DNA of 34,462 bases, from NCBI RefSeq assembly GCF_000171235.2, contig NZ_ABEA03000197.1, positions 1 to 34,462 on the forward strand. Direction: 5' to 3'. This document shows positions 25,861 through 33,304 of the stretch, piece after piece. The stretch is from Geminisphaera colitermitum TAV2 (GTDB lineage Bacteria > Verrucomicrobiota > Verrucomicrobiia > Opitutales > Opitutaceae). Made by a program: the position numbers and the translations under genes. The number at the start of each line of letters is the position of its first letter. The stretch's first letter is position 1. The notes beneath the pieces are model-generated. The model searched no databases, had not been told where the DNA came from, and worked only from the letters and a program-made list of their open reading frames with translations.

Positions 25861-26931
25861 ATGCCAAACCTGCGTGAAATCGCCCGTGCCACCGGCCTTA
25901 CCGCCACCGCGGTTTCGATGGCCCTGCGCAACGCCCCCGGCGTTTCCGAAGCCACCCGGCGGCGGGTGCGCGAGATCGCCGAGAAAATGGGTTATCGGCC
26001 CAACCCGCTCGTCACCTCGCTCATGCAGCACATCCGCAGCGGACGCGAGACCAAGGAACACGGCTGCATTGCCATCCTGGTCAATCGCGAATCGAAAGAA
26101 GACTGGTTGTCCCGTCCCTCTGACGCCGCGTTTCGCCAGCACTACGAAGGCTACCAGCGACAGGCCACACTGCGCGGCTACCGCACCGAATGTTTTTTCC
26201 TGAAAGCCCCCGGCATGTCTGCCGAGATTATTGATCGCCGTCTCTACTCTCGAGGCATTGCCGGGATGATTCTCGCTGCCCCCCGGGGGGGGGCGCTCTC
26301 CTCCACCCATGCCATGCATTGGGAACGTTACGCCCTGTCCACCATCAGCTATTCTTGGATCACGCCTCCGATCGACCGCGTATCCTCCCATCACCGTCAT
26401 ACCGTTGAACGCGCTTATACCGAGGTTTACCGGCGCGGCTACCGGCGCATTGGCCTCTGCCTGCCCGAGGTGGCGATCAACGGCGTGGATTCCAACTGGA
26501 TGGCCGGCTACCTTGTCAGCCAGATTCGCATCCCCGGAGCCGTCCGCATTCCACCCTTTGCCGGCAACGTCCACGAGACCCCGCTCAAGACCTTTCGCGT
26601 CTGGCATGACCGCTGGCGTCCCGACGTCCTGCTCACTCTCCTCGGCGAGGAAGAGCAATGGACGCGCGCGCTCGGCCTCGCCATCCCCGACGACCTCGCT
26701 CTCGTCTGCCTCAACCGCCCGCCAGATTCCTCTCTGGCCGGGATCGACGAAAACAACGTTGTCGTCGGCGCCACCGCCTGCGACCTCGTCGTCAACCAAC
26801 TCACGCACAACGAACGCGGCCCCCCCTCCCATCCCAAAACCATCCTCATTGATGGCAACTGGCACGACGGCTGGTCTCTCCCTTCCGAGAAGAAAAAGTC
26901 ACGCCGCCCCCGCCCCCTTAACCGTCCCTAG
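25861..26931 (+). CDS. LacI-family-type regulator of the polysaccharide locus
   Basis: 356 aa. HTH: NLREIARATGLTATAVSMAL, followed by APGVSEATRRRVREIAEKMGY. The hinge is atypical (RPNPLVTSLMQHIRSGR). The effector domain has GIAGMILAAPRGG, YRRGYRRIGLCLPE and IPDDLALVCLNRP. It shares the hinge style and the GMSA...SRGI segment with the regulator at 12723. C6-G9 homopolymers (26279-26293) lie in frame inside the coding region. Divergence from the PEP-CTERM/GH71 operon suggests it controls that locus. Its TAG stop lies in the target duplication of the adjacent IS, and the reconstructed empty site keeps the same stop. Confidence 0.9.
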   Translation: MPNLREIARATGLTATAVSMALRNAPGVSEATRRRVREIAEKMGYRPNPLVTSLMQHIRSGRETKEHGCIAILVNRESKEDWLSRPSDAAFRQHYEGYQRQATLRGYRTECFFLKAPGMSAEIIDRRLYSRGIAGMILAAPRGGALSSTHAMHWERYALSTISYSWITPPIDRVSSHHRHTVERAYTEVYRRGYRRIGLCLPEVAINGVDSNWMAGYLVSQIRIPGAVRIPPFAGNVHETPLKTFRVWHDRWRPDVLLTLLGEEEQWTRALGLAIPDDLALVCLNRPPDSSLAGIDENNVVVGATACDLVVNQLTHNERGPPSHPKTILIDGNWHDGWSLPSEKKKSRRPRPLNRP

Positions 26932-27760
26932 GGAGTGTAGTCACGAGATAAGATTGACTGAGTTTTTTTGTGATGGAGAATGTCAGCATGGCGAAAGATC
27001 AACACCGTCACGACATTTCGGACCGAGTTTGGAGCGTTCTGGAGCCGCTGCTACCTGGAAGGAAAGGAGCGTGGGGAGGGGTGGCGGAGGACAACCGCAA
27101 GTTCCTCAACGCGGTTCTGTGGATTTTACGCACTGGTGCGCCTTGGAGGGATCTTCCAGAGGATTACGGAGGGTGGGGCAACACGCACAGGCGTTTTTGT
27201 CGCTGGAGAGACAAGGGGCATTGGGAGCGCCTGTTGTCGGAACTGATGAACGAGCCCGATTTCGAGTGGCTGATGATTGATGCCAGTCATGTCAAAATCC
27301 ATCCGCATGCGGCGGGAGCCAGAGGTGGAAACGAGGCGATCGGTCTGACAAAAGGGGGCGAAACACCAAACTACATTTGGCCGTGGATGCGCATGGTATG
27401 CCGGTGCGAGTCATTGTTACAGCGGGTTCCACGGCTGATTGCACACAGGCTGGCAGGTTGATTGAAGGCATTGCCGCAGACCATCTGATCGCCGACAAGG
27501 GATATGACACCAACGCCATCATCGAAATGGCGCAGGCCGCAGGCATCTGCCCGCAGATTCCTCCAAAGACCAATCGCATAGAACAACGCGAATATGACCC
27601 TTATCTTTATCGGATCAGGCATCTGGTAGAAAATGCATTCCTACGACTCAAGCAATGGCGCGGCATCGCAACCCGATACGCAAAACGAGCCTCCTCTTTC
27701 CTCGCTGCCGTCCAATTCAGGTGTGCCATCCTCTGGGCTTCAATCTCGTGACTACACGCC
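26932..27760 (+). mobile_element. IS5-family insertion sequence (IS427-like), about 829 bp
   Basis: Terminal inverted repeats GGAGTGTAGTCACGAGAT (left) and its near-complement at the right end (GGCGTGTAGTCACGAGAT read inward) differ at one position. The flanking target duplication is CTAG at 26928-26931 and 27761-27764, typical of the family's YTAR/TA targets. It encodes one transposase split over two frames. It is inserted exactly at the stop codon of the LacI-type regulator and upstream of the chemoreceptor gene. Confidence 0.92.
26988..27751 (+). CDS. IS5-family DDE transposase in two overlapping frames (-1 shift)
   Basis: Frame 1 (from ATG 26988; GTG 26970 and ATG 26973 are alternatives; stop at 27461) encodes the N-terminal DUF4096-like part (RHDISDRVWSVLEPLLPG) and the first Asp (MIDASHVKIH). 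The second frame, -1 relative to the first and ending at 27751, holds the second Asp (HLIADKGYD) and the Glu in RHLVENAFLRLKQW. Joining the frames at the A4G5 tract (27350-27358) restores the family string KGGRNTKLHLAVD and a product of about 254 aa. This is either programmed -1 frameshifting or loss of one G. Catalytic residues are all present across the two frames. Confidence 0.88.
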
Positions 27761-27886
27761 CTAGTTCCAAGTTTTTAGTTTCTCAGTTTTTTTCATTCAG
27801 AAGATCCAATGATGGCCGATCTAACAGACCGGCCCTGCTACTGCATTTCGCTGCTGGCGGAGCCTCCCCTCCCAACCTCCAGCGAT

Positions 27887-29707
27887 ATGGATATGAACAA
27901 AACCAGAAAACTCGGCACCAAACTCCTCCTCTCCTTTGGCCTGCTCATCCTCATAATGCTCCTCCTCGGCGGCCTCGCCGTCTGGAACATGCACCAAGGC
28001 GCCAACACCGCCCGCACCACCTCCGACGAAGCCGTCCCAGTCGTCACCACTGCCGCCGCCCTTGAGCACCAAGTCATGCTCACCCGCTACGAACTCCGCG
28101 GCTACTACCTCCAGCACGAAACCGACTACCTCACCCGCGGCCGCGAAAGCCTGGCCGACATCAAACGCCACCTGCAAAAAGCCCGCGAATTCGCCGACAC
28201 CACCCACGACGCCCAACTCGCCGACGCTGTCACCCGCACCGCCGCCACCGTGCAGGACTATGAAAACACCCTGCAACTCGTGACCGAAAGCATCGCCTCG
28301 ACCAACGCCGCCCGCCTTCACCTCGACGAAGCCGCCCGCGCCCTCATTGCCGCCGCCGACGGATTCCGCGCCGCCCAATTCCGCATCATTGAGCAAGAAA
28401 CCACCGCCCCCACCGCCGACCAAGCCCTCTTCACCGAAGCCCGCCTCAAATACCAAAACCTCATCGCCATTGACCAAGCCATTGCCACCCTTCGCCTCGC
28501 CGTCTGGCGCGCCCTCGCCGAGCGCACCCCGCAAACCCTCGTCGAAGCCCAGGCCCACGTCGCCACCATCAACGACCTCGCCACCCGCCTCCGCGCCACG
28601 CTCACCCTTGACGCCAACATCCGCCTCGTAACCAGCCTCGCCAAATCCGCCACCGATTACGGACGCGCCATGAAGACCCTCAGCGACGACTGGCAAACCC
28701 GCGACAAACTCATGAAACAAGGCACCGACCTCAGTTACCTGATGAGCGCCGAGACCCAAAAACTCATTGAAACCAGCCTCGCCAAAGTGCGCACCGACTC
28801 CATCGGCACCACCCGCCAACTCGTCTTCTCCTCCACCATCATGCTCACCGGCCTCGGCATCGCCTTTCTCATCGGCGTCGCCCTTGCGCTCGGCTTGGCG
28901 CGTTCGATCACGCGCCCGATAAAAACCATTGCCGACACCCTCAACCAAGGAGCCAGCCAGACCGCCGCCGCCGCCGGACAAGTCTCCTCCGCCAGCCAGA
29001 CCCTTGCGCAAGGTGCCAGCGAACAAGCCGCCGCCCTCGAAGAAACCAGTTCCTCCCTCGAAGAACTCTCCAGCATGACCCGCCGCAACACCGACAACGC
29101 GCAACAAGTCAACTCCCTCGCCCAACAAGCCCGCGCCGCCGCTGAAACCGGTTCTTCCGACATGTCCGACATGTCCCACGCCATGCAAGACATCCAAAAA
29201 AGCAGCTCCGACGTCGCCAAAATCATCAAGACCATCGACGAAATCGCCTTCCAAACCAACATCCTCGCCCTCAACGCCGCCGTCGAAGCCGCCCGCGCTG
29301 GCGAAGCCGGGGCCGGCTTTGCCGTCGTCGCTGAAGAAGTCCGCAACCTCGCCCAACGCAGCGCCCAGTCCGCACGCGAAACCGCCTCCAACATCGAAAA
29401 CGCCGTCACCAAAACCGCCCAAGGCGTCCAACTCACAGAAAAAGTCACGCGCAGCCTCGACGAAATCCTCCAAAAATTCCGCCAAGTTGACCAACTCGCC
29501 GCCGAAGTCGCCACTGCCTCCAAGGAACAGTCCCAAGGTATCGACCAAGTCAATACAGCCGTCAGCCAGATGGACAAAGTCACCCAGTCCAACGCCGCCG
29601 GCGCAGAAGAAAGTGCCTCCGCCGCGGAAGAACTCAACGCCCAAGCCATCTCCCTCAAAGACGCCGCCCAATCTCTCCTCGCGCTCGTTGACGGTGCCAA
29701 ATCCTAA
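27887..29707 (+). CDS. Methyl-accepting chemotaxis protein
   Basis: 606 aa from [10 protein letters not shown]; the frame is open 26 codons upstream, but that part is not conserved. TM1 is [22 protein letters not shown] helical periplasmic ligand domain of about 270 residues follows, with TM2 ([20 protein letters not shown]) and a HAMP segment ([16 protein letters not shown]). The signalling domain has the canonical hairpin tip ([20 protein letters not shown], then [20 protein letters not shown]). Methylation-helix-like EE/QA heptads flank it ([18 protein letters not shown]). No CheR/CheB-docking pentapeptide is seen at the C-terminus. It lies upstream of a flagellar rod/ring cluster, separated by a large hairpin. 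The ligand is unknown. Confidence 0.95.
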   Translation: MDMNKTRKLGTKLLLSFGLLILIMLLLGGLAVWNMHQGANTARTTSDEAVPVVTTAAALEHQVMLTRYELRGYYLQHETDYLTRGRESLADIKRHLQKAREFADTTHDAQLADAVTRTAATVQDYENTLQLVTESIASTNAARLHLDEAARALIAAADGFRAAQFRIIEQETTAPTADQALFTEARLKYQNLIAIDQAIATLRLAVWRALAERTPQTLVEAQAHVATINDLATRLRATLTLDANIRLVTSLAKSATDYGRAMKTLSDDWQTRDKLMKQGTDLSYLMSAETQKLIETSLAKVRTDSIGTTRQLVFSSTIMLTGLGIAFLIGVALALGLARSITRPIKTIADTLNQGASQTAAAAGQVSSASQTLAQGASEQAAALEETSSSLEELSSMTRRNTDNAQQVNSLAQQARAAAETGSSDMSDMSHAMQDIQKSSSDVAKIIKTIDEIAFQTNILALNAAVEAARAGEAGAGFAVVAEEVRNLAQRSAQSARETASNIENAVTKTAQGVQLTEKVTRSLDEILQKFRQVDQLAAEVATASKEQSQGIDQVNTAVSQMDKVTQSNAAGAEESASAAEELNAQAISLKDAAQSLLALVDGAKS

Positions 29708-29717
29708 AACATTTTCA

Positions 29718-29798
29718 GGGAACTTCTAAAAATTCCCAAGAACCGGACAAGAGCATGATTTCCAAATGGAAGATCGAAATCATGCTCTTGTCCGGTTC
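29718..29798. repeat. Large perfect hairpin between the chemoreceptor and flgF
   Basis: 22-nt arms at 29740-29761 (beginning GAACCGGACAAG) and 29777-29798 are exact reverse complements around a 15-nt loop. A smaller hairpin, GGGAA-N10-TTCCC, precedes it (29718-29737). No T-run follows, so it is more likely a palindromic repeat element or Rho-independent-like barrier than a standard terminator. It sits exactly at the chemoreceptor 3' end. Confidence 0.75.
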
Positions 29799-29907
29799 CC
29801 CCATGCCCGGCAAAAATTACCGGCTCCGACTCCCGGAGAATGACACGTCGCCGGTCCGCTCGCTTTTTAGCGACGCAACCATCGCCATTCTAATGAGTTA
29901 ACACCAC

Positions 29908-29923
29908 TGGCACCGATGCTGCT
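29908..29923 (+). promoter_or_regulatory. Possible sigma-54-type -24/-12 element before flgF
   Basis: TGGCAC-N5-CTGCT has the GG-N10-GC geometry of sigma-54 promoters with one mismatch at -12. It ends only about 20 nt before the flgF ATG, leaving a very short leader and no ribosome-binding site. The assignment is therefore weak. Confidence 0.25.
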
Positions 29924-29942
29924 ACCAAGCCATGACCGACCC

Positions 29943-30728
29943 ATGAACATCGGCATCTACCAAAACGCTGCCTCCCTCAACGCGCTCGAACGCTGGCAAG
30001 ATGTCGTCACGCAAAACATCTCCTCCAGCCAGACAGCCGCCTTCAAACGCCGCACCGTGCAAGTCACGGGCAACTACTCCGGCGAATTTCAACTCCCCCG
30101 CCCCACCGCCTTCGCCCCCGCCCACCCCGGAGCCACCGGTTCCAGCGGCGACACCCGCCGCGCCGTCTTCCCCCTCACCAACATCAACATCAGTCTCACC
30201 CCCGGCGAAGCCCAGCCCACCCGTGGCGAACTCGACATCGCCCTCCCCGGCGACGGCTTTTTCAAAGTCCGCGACGCATCCGGCGTCATCCTCTACACCC
30301 GTGCCGGCTCCCTGCAAATCAGTCCCGAACGCACCCTCGTTACCGCGCAGGGAATGGACGTCCTCAGTGATGCCGACACCCCCATCCAACTCGAAACCGA
30401 AAGCACCACCTCCAGCCTCGTTTTCAACGACGACGGCACCATCTCCCAAGGCGAGACCATCATTGGCCGCCTCGGCATCGTCACCTTTGCCAACCCCACG
30501 CTCCTCACCCCCATCTCCGGCGGACTCTTCACCGCCCCCCCCGCCGCCGGGCCCCAGCAAATGGACGAACCCGGCGTCATCCAAGGCTACATCGAGTCCA
30601 GCAACGTTTCCCAACTCCGCGAAATGGTGGACCTCATCACCATCTCCCGCGCCTACGAAGCCAACCAGAAGATGATCCAAAGCCGCGACGACACCATCGG
30701 CAAAACCCTCGAAGCCCTCACCACCTAA
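29943..30728 (+). CDS. flgF: Flagellar basal-body rod protein FlgF
   Basis: 261 aa from MNIGIYQNAASLNALERW; an ATG nine codons upstream is not family-like. The flagellar rod/hook N-terminus has the conserved 'N-I' region (VVTQNISSSQTAAFKRR). The FlgF/G middle motif is RGELDIALPGDGFFKVRDASG. The C-terminal helix is SNVSQLREMVDLITISRAYEANQKMI. It forms the proximal rod of the flagellum in the periplasm and is exported by the flagellar type III system, with no signal peptide. It is the first of a contiguous flgFGAHI cluster. Flg rod genes are similar to one another, but order before flgG and the shortened N-terminus support FlgF. Confidence 0.93.
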   Translation: MNIGIYQNAASLNALERWQDVVTQNISSSQTAAFKRRTVQVTGNYSGEFQLPRPTAFAPAHPGATGSSGDTRRAVFPLTNINISLTPGEAQPTRGELDIALPGDGFFKVRDASGVILYTRAGSLQISPERTLVTAQGMDVLSDADTPIQLETESTTSSLVFNDDGTISQGETIIGRLGIVTFANPTLLTPISGGLFTAPPAAGPQQMDEPGVIQGYIESSNVSQLREMVDLITISRAYEANQKMIQSRDDTIGKTLEALTT

Positions 30729-30730
30729 AA

Positions 30731-30860
30731 CGAATTAGAAAGTAGGAATTAGAAATTAGAAAAACGAACCCATGCACACGATCCCCTCAAACCCCCCGCA
30801 CACCAAAGCGACGGCGAAGCCGCCCACTTCCTAACTCCTAATTTCTACTTCCTAATTTCC
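30731..30860. repeat. AATTAG-word inverted-repeat element, copy A (between flgF and flgG)
   Basis: The left arm is stacked GAATTAGAAA/GTAGGAATTAG words. The right arm is the complementary TTCCTAACTCCTAATTTCTA followed by CTTCCTAATTT. The core begins AACGAACCCATGCACACG and later reads GACGGCGAAGCCGCCCACTT. The same core and arms recur at 33174-33300. It occupies the whole flgF-flgG gap. It resembles a non-autonomous palindromic element. Confidence 0.8.
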
Positions 30861-30861
30861 C

Positions 30862-31644
30862 ATGAACCTCTCCCTCTATTCCGCCGCCACCGGCATGGAA
30901 GCCCAGCAACTCAACCTCAACACCATTGCCAACAACCTGGCCAACGTGAACACCGCCGGCTTCAAGCGCAGCAAAATCGAGTTTCACGACATGCTCTATC
31001 AATCCCCTCGCAACGCCGGTGCGGAGACCGGCAACGGCAACCTCCTCCCCACCGGCGTCGAAATCGGCAACGGCTCCCGCATCTCCTCCACCGCCAAAAT
31101 CTTCACCCAAGGCCAGCTCACCGCCTCCAGCGAAAAACTCGACATCGCCATCCAAGGCGAAGGCTTTTTTGAAATCCAGCGCCCCGACGGCACCACTGCC
31201 TACACCCGTGACGGCTCCTTCAAACAAGACCCCAACGGCCAGATCGTCACCGCCGACGGCCTCCCCGTCCTCAGCGGATTCCAAGCCGTGCCCAACGGCA
31301 CCACCGACATCACGATCTCCGACACCGGCGACGTCACCTACACCAACGCCGCCGGCAACGAAACCTTCCGCCTCACCCTCACCCGCTTTGCCAACCCCGC
31401 CGGCCTGCGCAGCCTCGGCGGCAACCTCTACGAAGAAACCCCCGCCAGCGGCACCCCCGAAACCGGCCAGCCCGGCGAACAAGGATTCGGAACCACGCAA
31501 CAATACTACATCGAATCCTCCAACGTGAACATCGTCGAAGAAATGGTGAACCTCATCGTCGCCCAACGCGCCTATGAAGTCAGCAGCAAGGCCATCCAGA
31601 CCTCCGACGAAATGCTCCAAAACGTCACCCAGCTCAAACGCTGA
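30862..31644 (+). CDS. flgG: Flagellar distal rod protein FlgG
   Basis: 260 aa, matching the family length. The conserved start is MNLSLYSAATGMEAQQLNL with the rod signature IANNLANVNTAGFKR. The middle motif is LDIAIQGEGFFEIQRPDG. The C-terminal helix is SNVNIVEEMVNLIVAQRAYEVSSKAI. It builds the distal rod that passes through the P and L rings. Like FlgF it lacks a Sec signal and is exported through the flagellar machine. It follows a repeat element and precedes flgA by 32 bp. Confidence 0.97.
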   Translation: MNLSLYSAATGMEAQQLNLNTIANNLANVNTAGFKRSKIEFHDMLYQSPRNAGAETGNGNLLPTGVEIGNGSRISSTAKIFTQGQLTASSEKLDIAIQGEGFFEIQRPDGTTAYTRDGSFKQDPNGQIVTADGLPVLSGFQAVPNGTTDITISDTGDVTYTNAAGNETFRLTLTRFANPAGLRSLGGNLYEETPASGTPETGQPGEQGFGTTQQYYIESSNVNIVEEMVNLIVAQRAYEVSSKAIQTSDEMLQNVTQLKR

Positions 31645-31676
31645 AAATCCGAAACGACAACCGCTCATTTTTCCCC

Positions 31677-32498
31677 ATGAAGCCATCGCGTATTCGCTTT
31701 CCCACGACACCTCTCATTCTGATTTTAGCCTTTCAGCTTTTCAGCCCTTCAGCTTTTTCCACCCTTCCCTCCCCCCCCCCTTCCCCCTTCCCTTCGCAAC
31801 CCAACCCATTGGACGTTGGATGTTCGACGTTGGACGTTGGACGTTCGGGGCAAAGCCCCGCCCCCCCCCCCCCCCCGCTTCATCAACTCACCACGCTCCT
31901 CGCCGAGCACTTCAACACCCCCGGCGAACTCGCCCTCGACTGGCACCGTGAACGCCCGCCCGCGCTCACCGACACCGCCTGCTTCCAGATACTCGCCCAC
32001 CCCGCCGCGCTCGCCCCGCAAATGCTCGTCCGCATCCGTATCCAGCCCAACACTACCGACAACAGCACCGGCGGAGCAACCACTCCCACCGACCTCACCC
32101 TCGTCCTCCGCGCCCAACTCTGGCGCGACGGCTGGCTGCTCCCCACTCCCGCCACCCGGGGCGACCCCGTTTATCTCCCCGCCCTCACCCTCAAACGCTA
32201 CGACGCCCTTCGTGACCGCGACGCCGTCCCCGCCGAACCCGACGCCGACCTCATCTATACCCGCGCCGTCCCCGCCGGACGACTCCTCACCTGGCGCGAC
32301 GTTATCCGCCGCCCCCTCGTCCGCCGCGGCCAGTTGATTGAAATCGCCGCCAACGAAGGCCCCCTCTCCATCACCCTCCGCGGCATCGCCCTTGAAGACG
32401 CCGGCCGCGGCGAAATCGTCCGCGTCCGCAACCCCGAATCCCGCAAAGAATTCACCGCCCTCGTCACCGCCGAATCCGCCGCCCGCGTCACCTTTTAA
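31677..32498 (+). CDS. flgA: Flagellar P-ring assembly chaperone FlgA with repeat-filled N-terminus
   Basis: A 273-aa predicted periplasmic chaperone for FlgI. The SAF/FlgA domain is at the C-terminus (YTRAVPAGRLLTWRDVIRRP; GQLIEIAANEGPLSITLRG). A Sec signal (LILILAFQLFSPSAFS) is followed by an unusual Pro/Ser linker of about 40 residues encoded by a C10 tract (31771-31780), TTGGACG-type tandem words, a CGGGGCAAAGCCCCG hairpin and a C16 tract (31861-31876). The recognisable mature protein begins at LHQLTTLLAEHFNTPGELAL. The frame is open through all tracts as sequenced. A one-base change in either tract would end FlgA and could switch flagellar assembly. It lies between flgG and flgH. Confidence 0.9.
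   Translation: MKPSRIRFPTTPLILILAFQLFSPSAFSTLPSPPPSPFPSQPNPLDVGCSTLDVGRSGQSPAPPPPPLHQLTTLLAEHFNTPGELALDWHRERPPALTDTACFQILAHPAALAPQMLVRIRIQPNTTDNSTGGATTPTDLTLVLRAQLWRDGWLLPTPATRGDPVYLPALTLKRYDALRDRDAVPAEPDADLIYTRAVPAGRLLTWRDVIRRPLVRRGQLIEIAANEGPLSITLRGIALEDAGRGEIVRVRNPESRKEFTALVTAESAARVTF
31723..31876 (+). repeat. Composite simple-sequence region inside flgA
   Basis: In order: TTTCAGC/TTTTCAGC micro-repeats (31723-31760), C10 (31771-31780), tandem TTGGACGTTGG/TTCGACG words (31808-31845), a perfect hairpin CGGGGC-AAA-GCCCCG (31846-31860) and C16 (31861-31876). All are read in frame as signal peptide and linker of FlgA. Confidence 0.8.
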
Positions 32499-32515
32499 CC
32501 ACACCACGCCCCCCC

Positions 32516-33154
32516 ATGCACCACCGCCTCCGCTTCCTCCATCTCAGCCTTTTAGCTTTTCAGCTTTTCAGCTTTTTAGCTTTTCCCGTCAGCGCCGGCT
32601 CCCTTTGGACCGCACCCGGCAGCCGCGAACTCTCGCTCGTGGCCGACGCCAAGGCCGGACGCGTCGGCGACATCCTCACCATCGTCATTGCCGAATCCGC
32701 CGCCCAAAGCTCCAGCCAGAGCAAAAAAACCTCCACCGAAACCAAATCCGAAGCCGCGGTGAACCAGTTCCTTTACCCCGCCAGCGCCAGCAAATTCGGC
32801 ACCCACAACGGCGCCCTCCCCGGCATCTCCTTTGGCGGCACCAGTGACTTCAGCGGAGGCGGCACCGTCAACAACTCGCAAACCATCACCGCGCGCGCCG
32901 CCGTCCTCATCACCGACACCCTCCCCAACGGCAACCTCGTCATTGCCGGAGCCCGCCGCACCACCTTTTCCGGCGAAACCCAGCACGTCATCCTCCACGG
33001 CATCGTGCGCCGCGAAGACATCACCAGCGCCAACACCATTCTCTCCAGCAACATCGCCGACACCCACATCGAATTTATCAGCGAAGGCTCCCTGACCGAC
33101 GCCCAGAAACGCGGCTGGCTCAGCCGCATCTACGAAAAACTCCGCCCCTTTTGA
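32516..33154 (+). CDS. flgH: Flagellar L-ring protein FlgH without a visible lipobox
   Basis: 212 aa, outer-membrane ring around the distal rod. The family core is GSLWTAPGSRELSLVADAKA, followed by GRVGDILTIVIAESA. The C-terminal region is ANTILSSNIADTHIEFISEG and RIYEKLRPF. Most FlgH proteins are lipoproteins with a lipobox cysteine; here the signal ends in FPVSAGSLW and there is no cysteine anywhere in the first 60 residues. It is therefore predicted to be cleaved by signal peptidase I. The signal peptide is encoded by TTTTAGC/TTTTCAGC micro-repeats (32543-32586). It lies 17 bp after flgA. Confidence 0.95.
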   Translation: MHHRLRFLHLSLLAFQLFSFLAFPVSAGSLWTAPGSRELSLVADAKAGRVGDILTIVIAESAAQSSSQSKKTSTETKSEAAVNQFLYPASASKFGTHNGALPGISFGGTSDFSGGGTVNNSQTITARAAVLITDTLPNGNLVIAGARRTTFSGETQHVILHGIVRREDITSANTILSSNIADTHIEFISEGSLTDAQKRGWLSRIYEKLRPF

Positions 33155-33173
33155 CCCCCTTCGCCGGAAAAAA

Positions 33174-33300
33174 TTAGGAATTAAAAATTAAAAATTAGAA
33201 AAACGAACCCATGCACACGCCCCCCTCAAGACACCCGCAATCCGAAATGACGGCGAAGCCGCCCACTTCCTAATTCCTAATTTCTACTTCCTAATTTTCC
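33174..33300. repeat. AATTAG-word inverted-repeat element, copy B (between flgH and flgI)
   Basis: Second copy of the element at 30731-30860, same orientation. It begins with stacked AATTAGGAATTAAAAATT words and the core AACGAACCCATGCACACG. It ends with GACGGCGAAGCCGCCCACTT and the TTCCTAATTCCTAATTTCTA arm. The inner ~40 bp differs between the copies, while arms and core edges are conserved. Confidence 0.8.
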
Positions 33301-33304
33301 CCCC

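Noticed and set aside
27821-29671. 616-codon minus-strand frame opposite the chemoreceptor
   Set aside because: Gly/Val/Glu/Asp-rich shadow with no domain; the plus-strand chemoreceptor is complete.
31574-31951. Alternative plus-strand frame overlapping flgG and flgA with 'RWMFDVGRWTFG'
   Set aside because: It is the out-of-frame reading of the TTGGACG word repeat and C tracts; the FlgA frame continues into a recognisable SAF domain.
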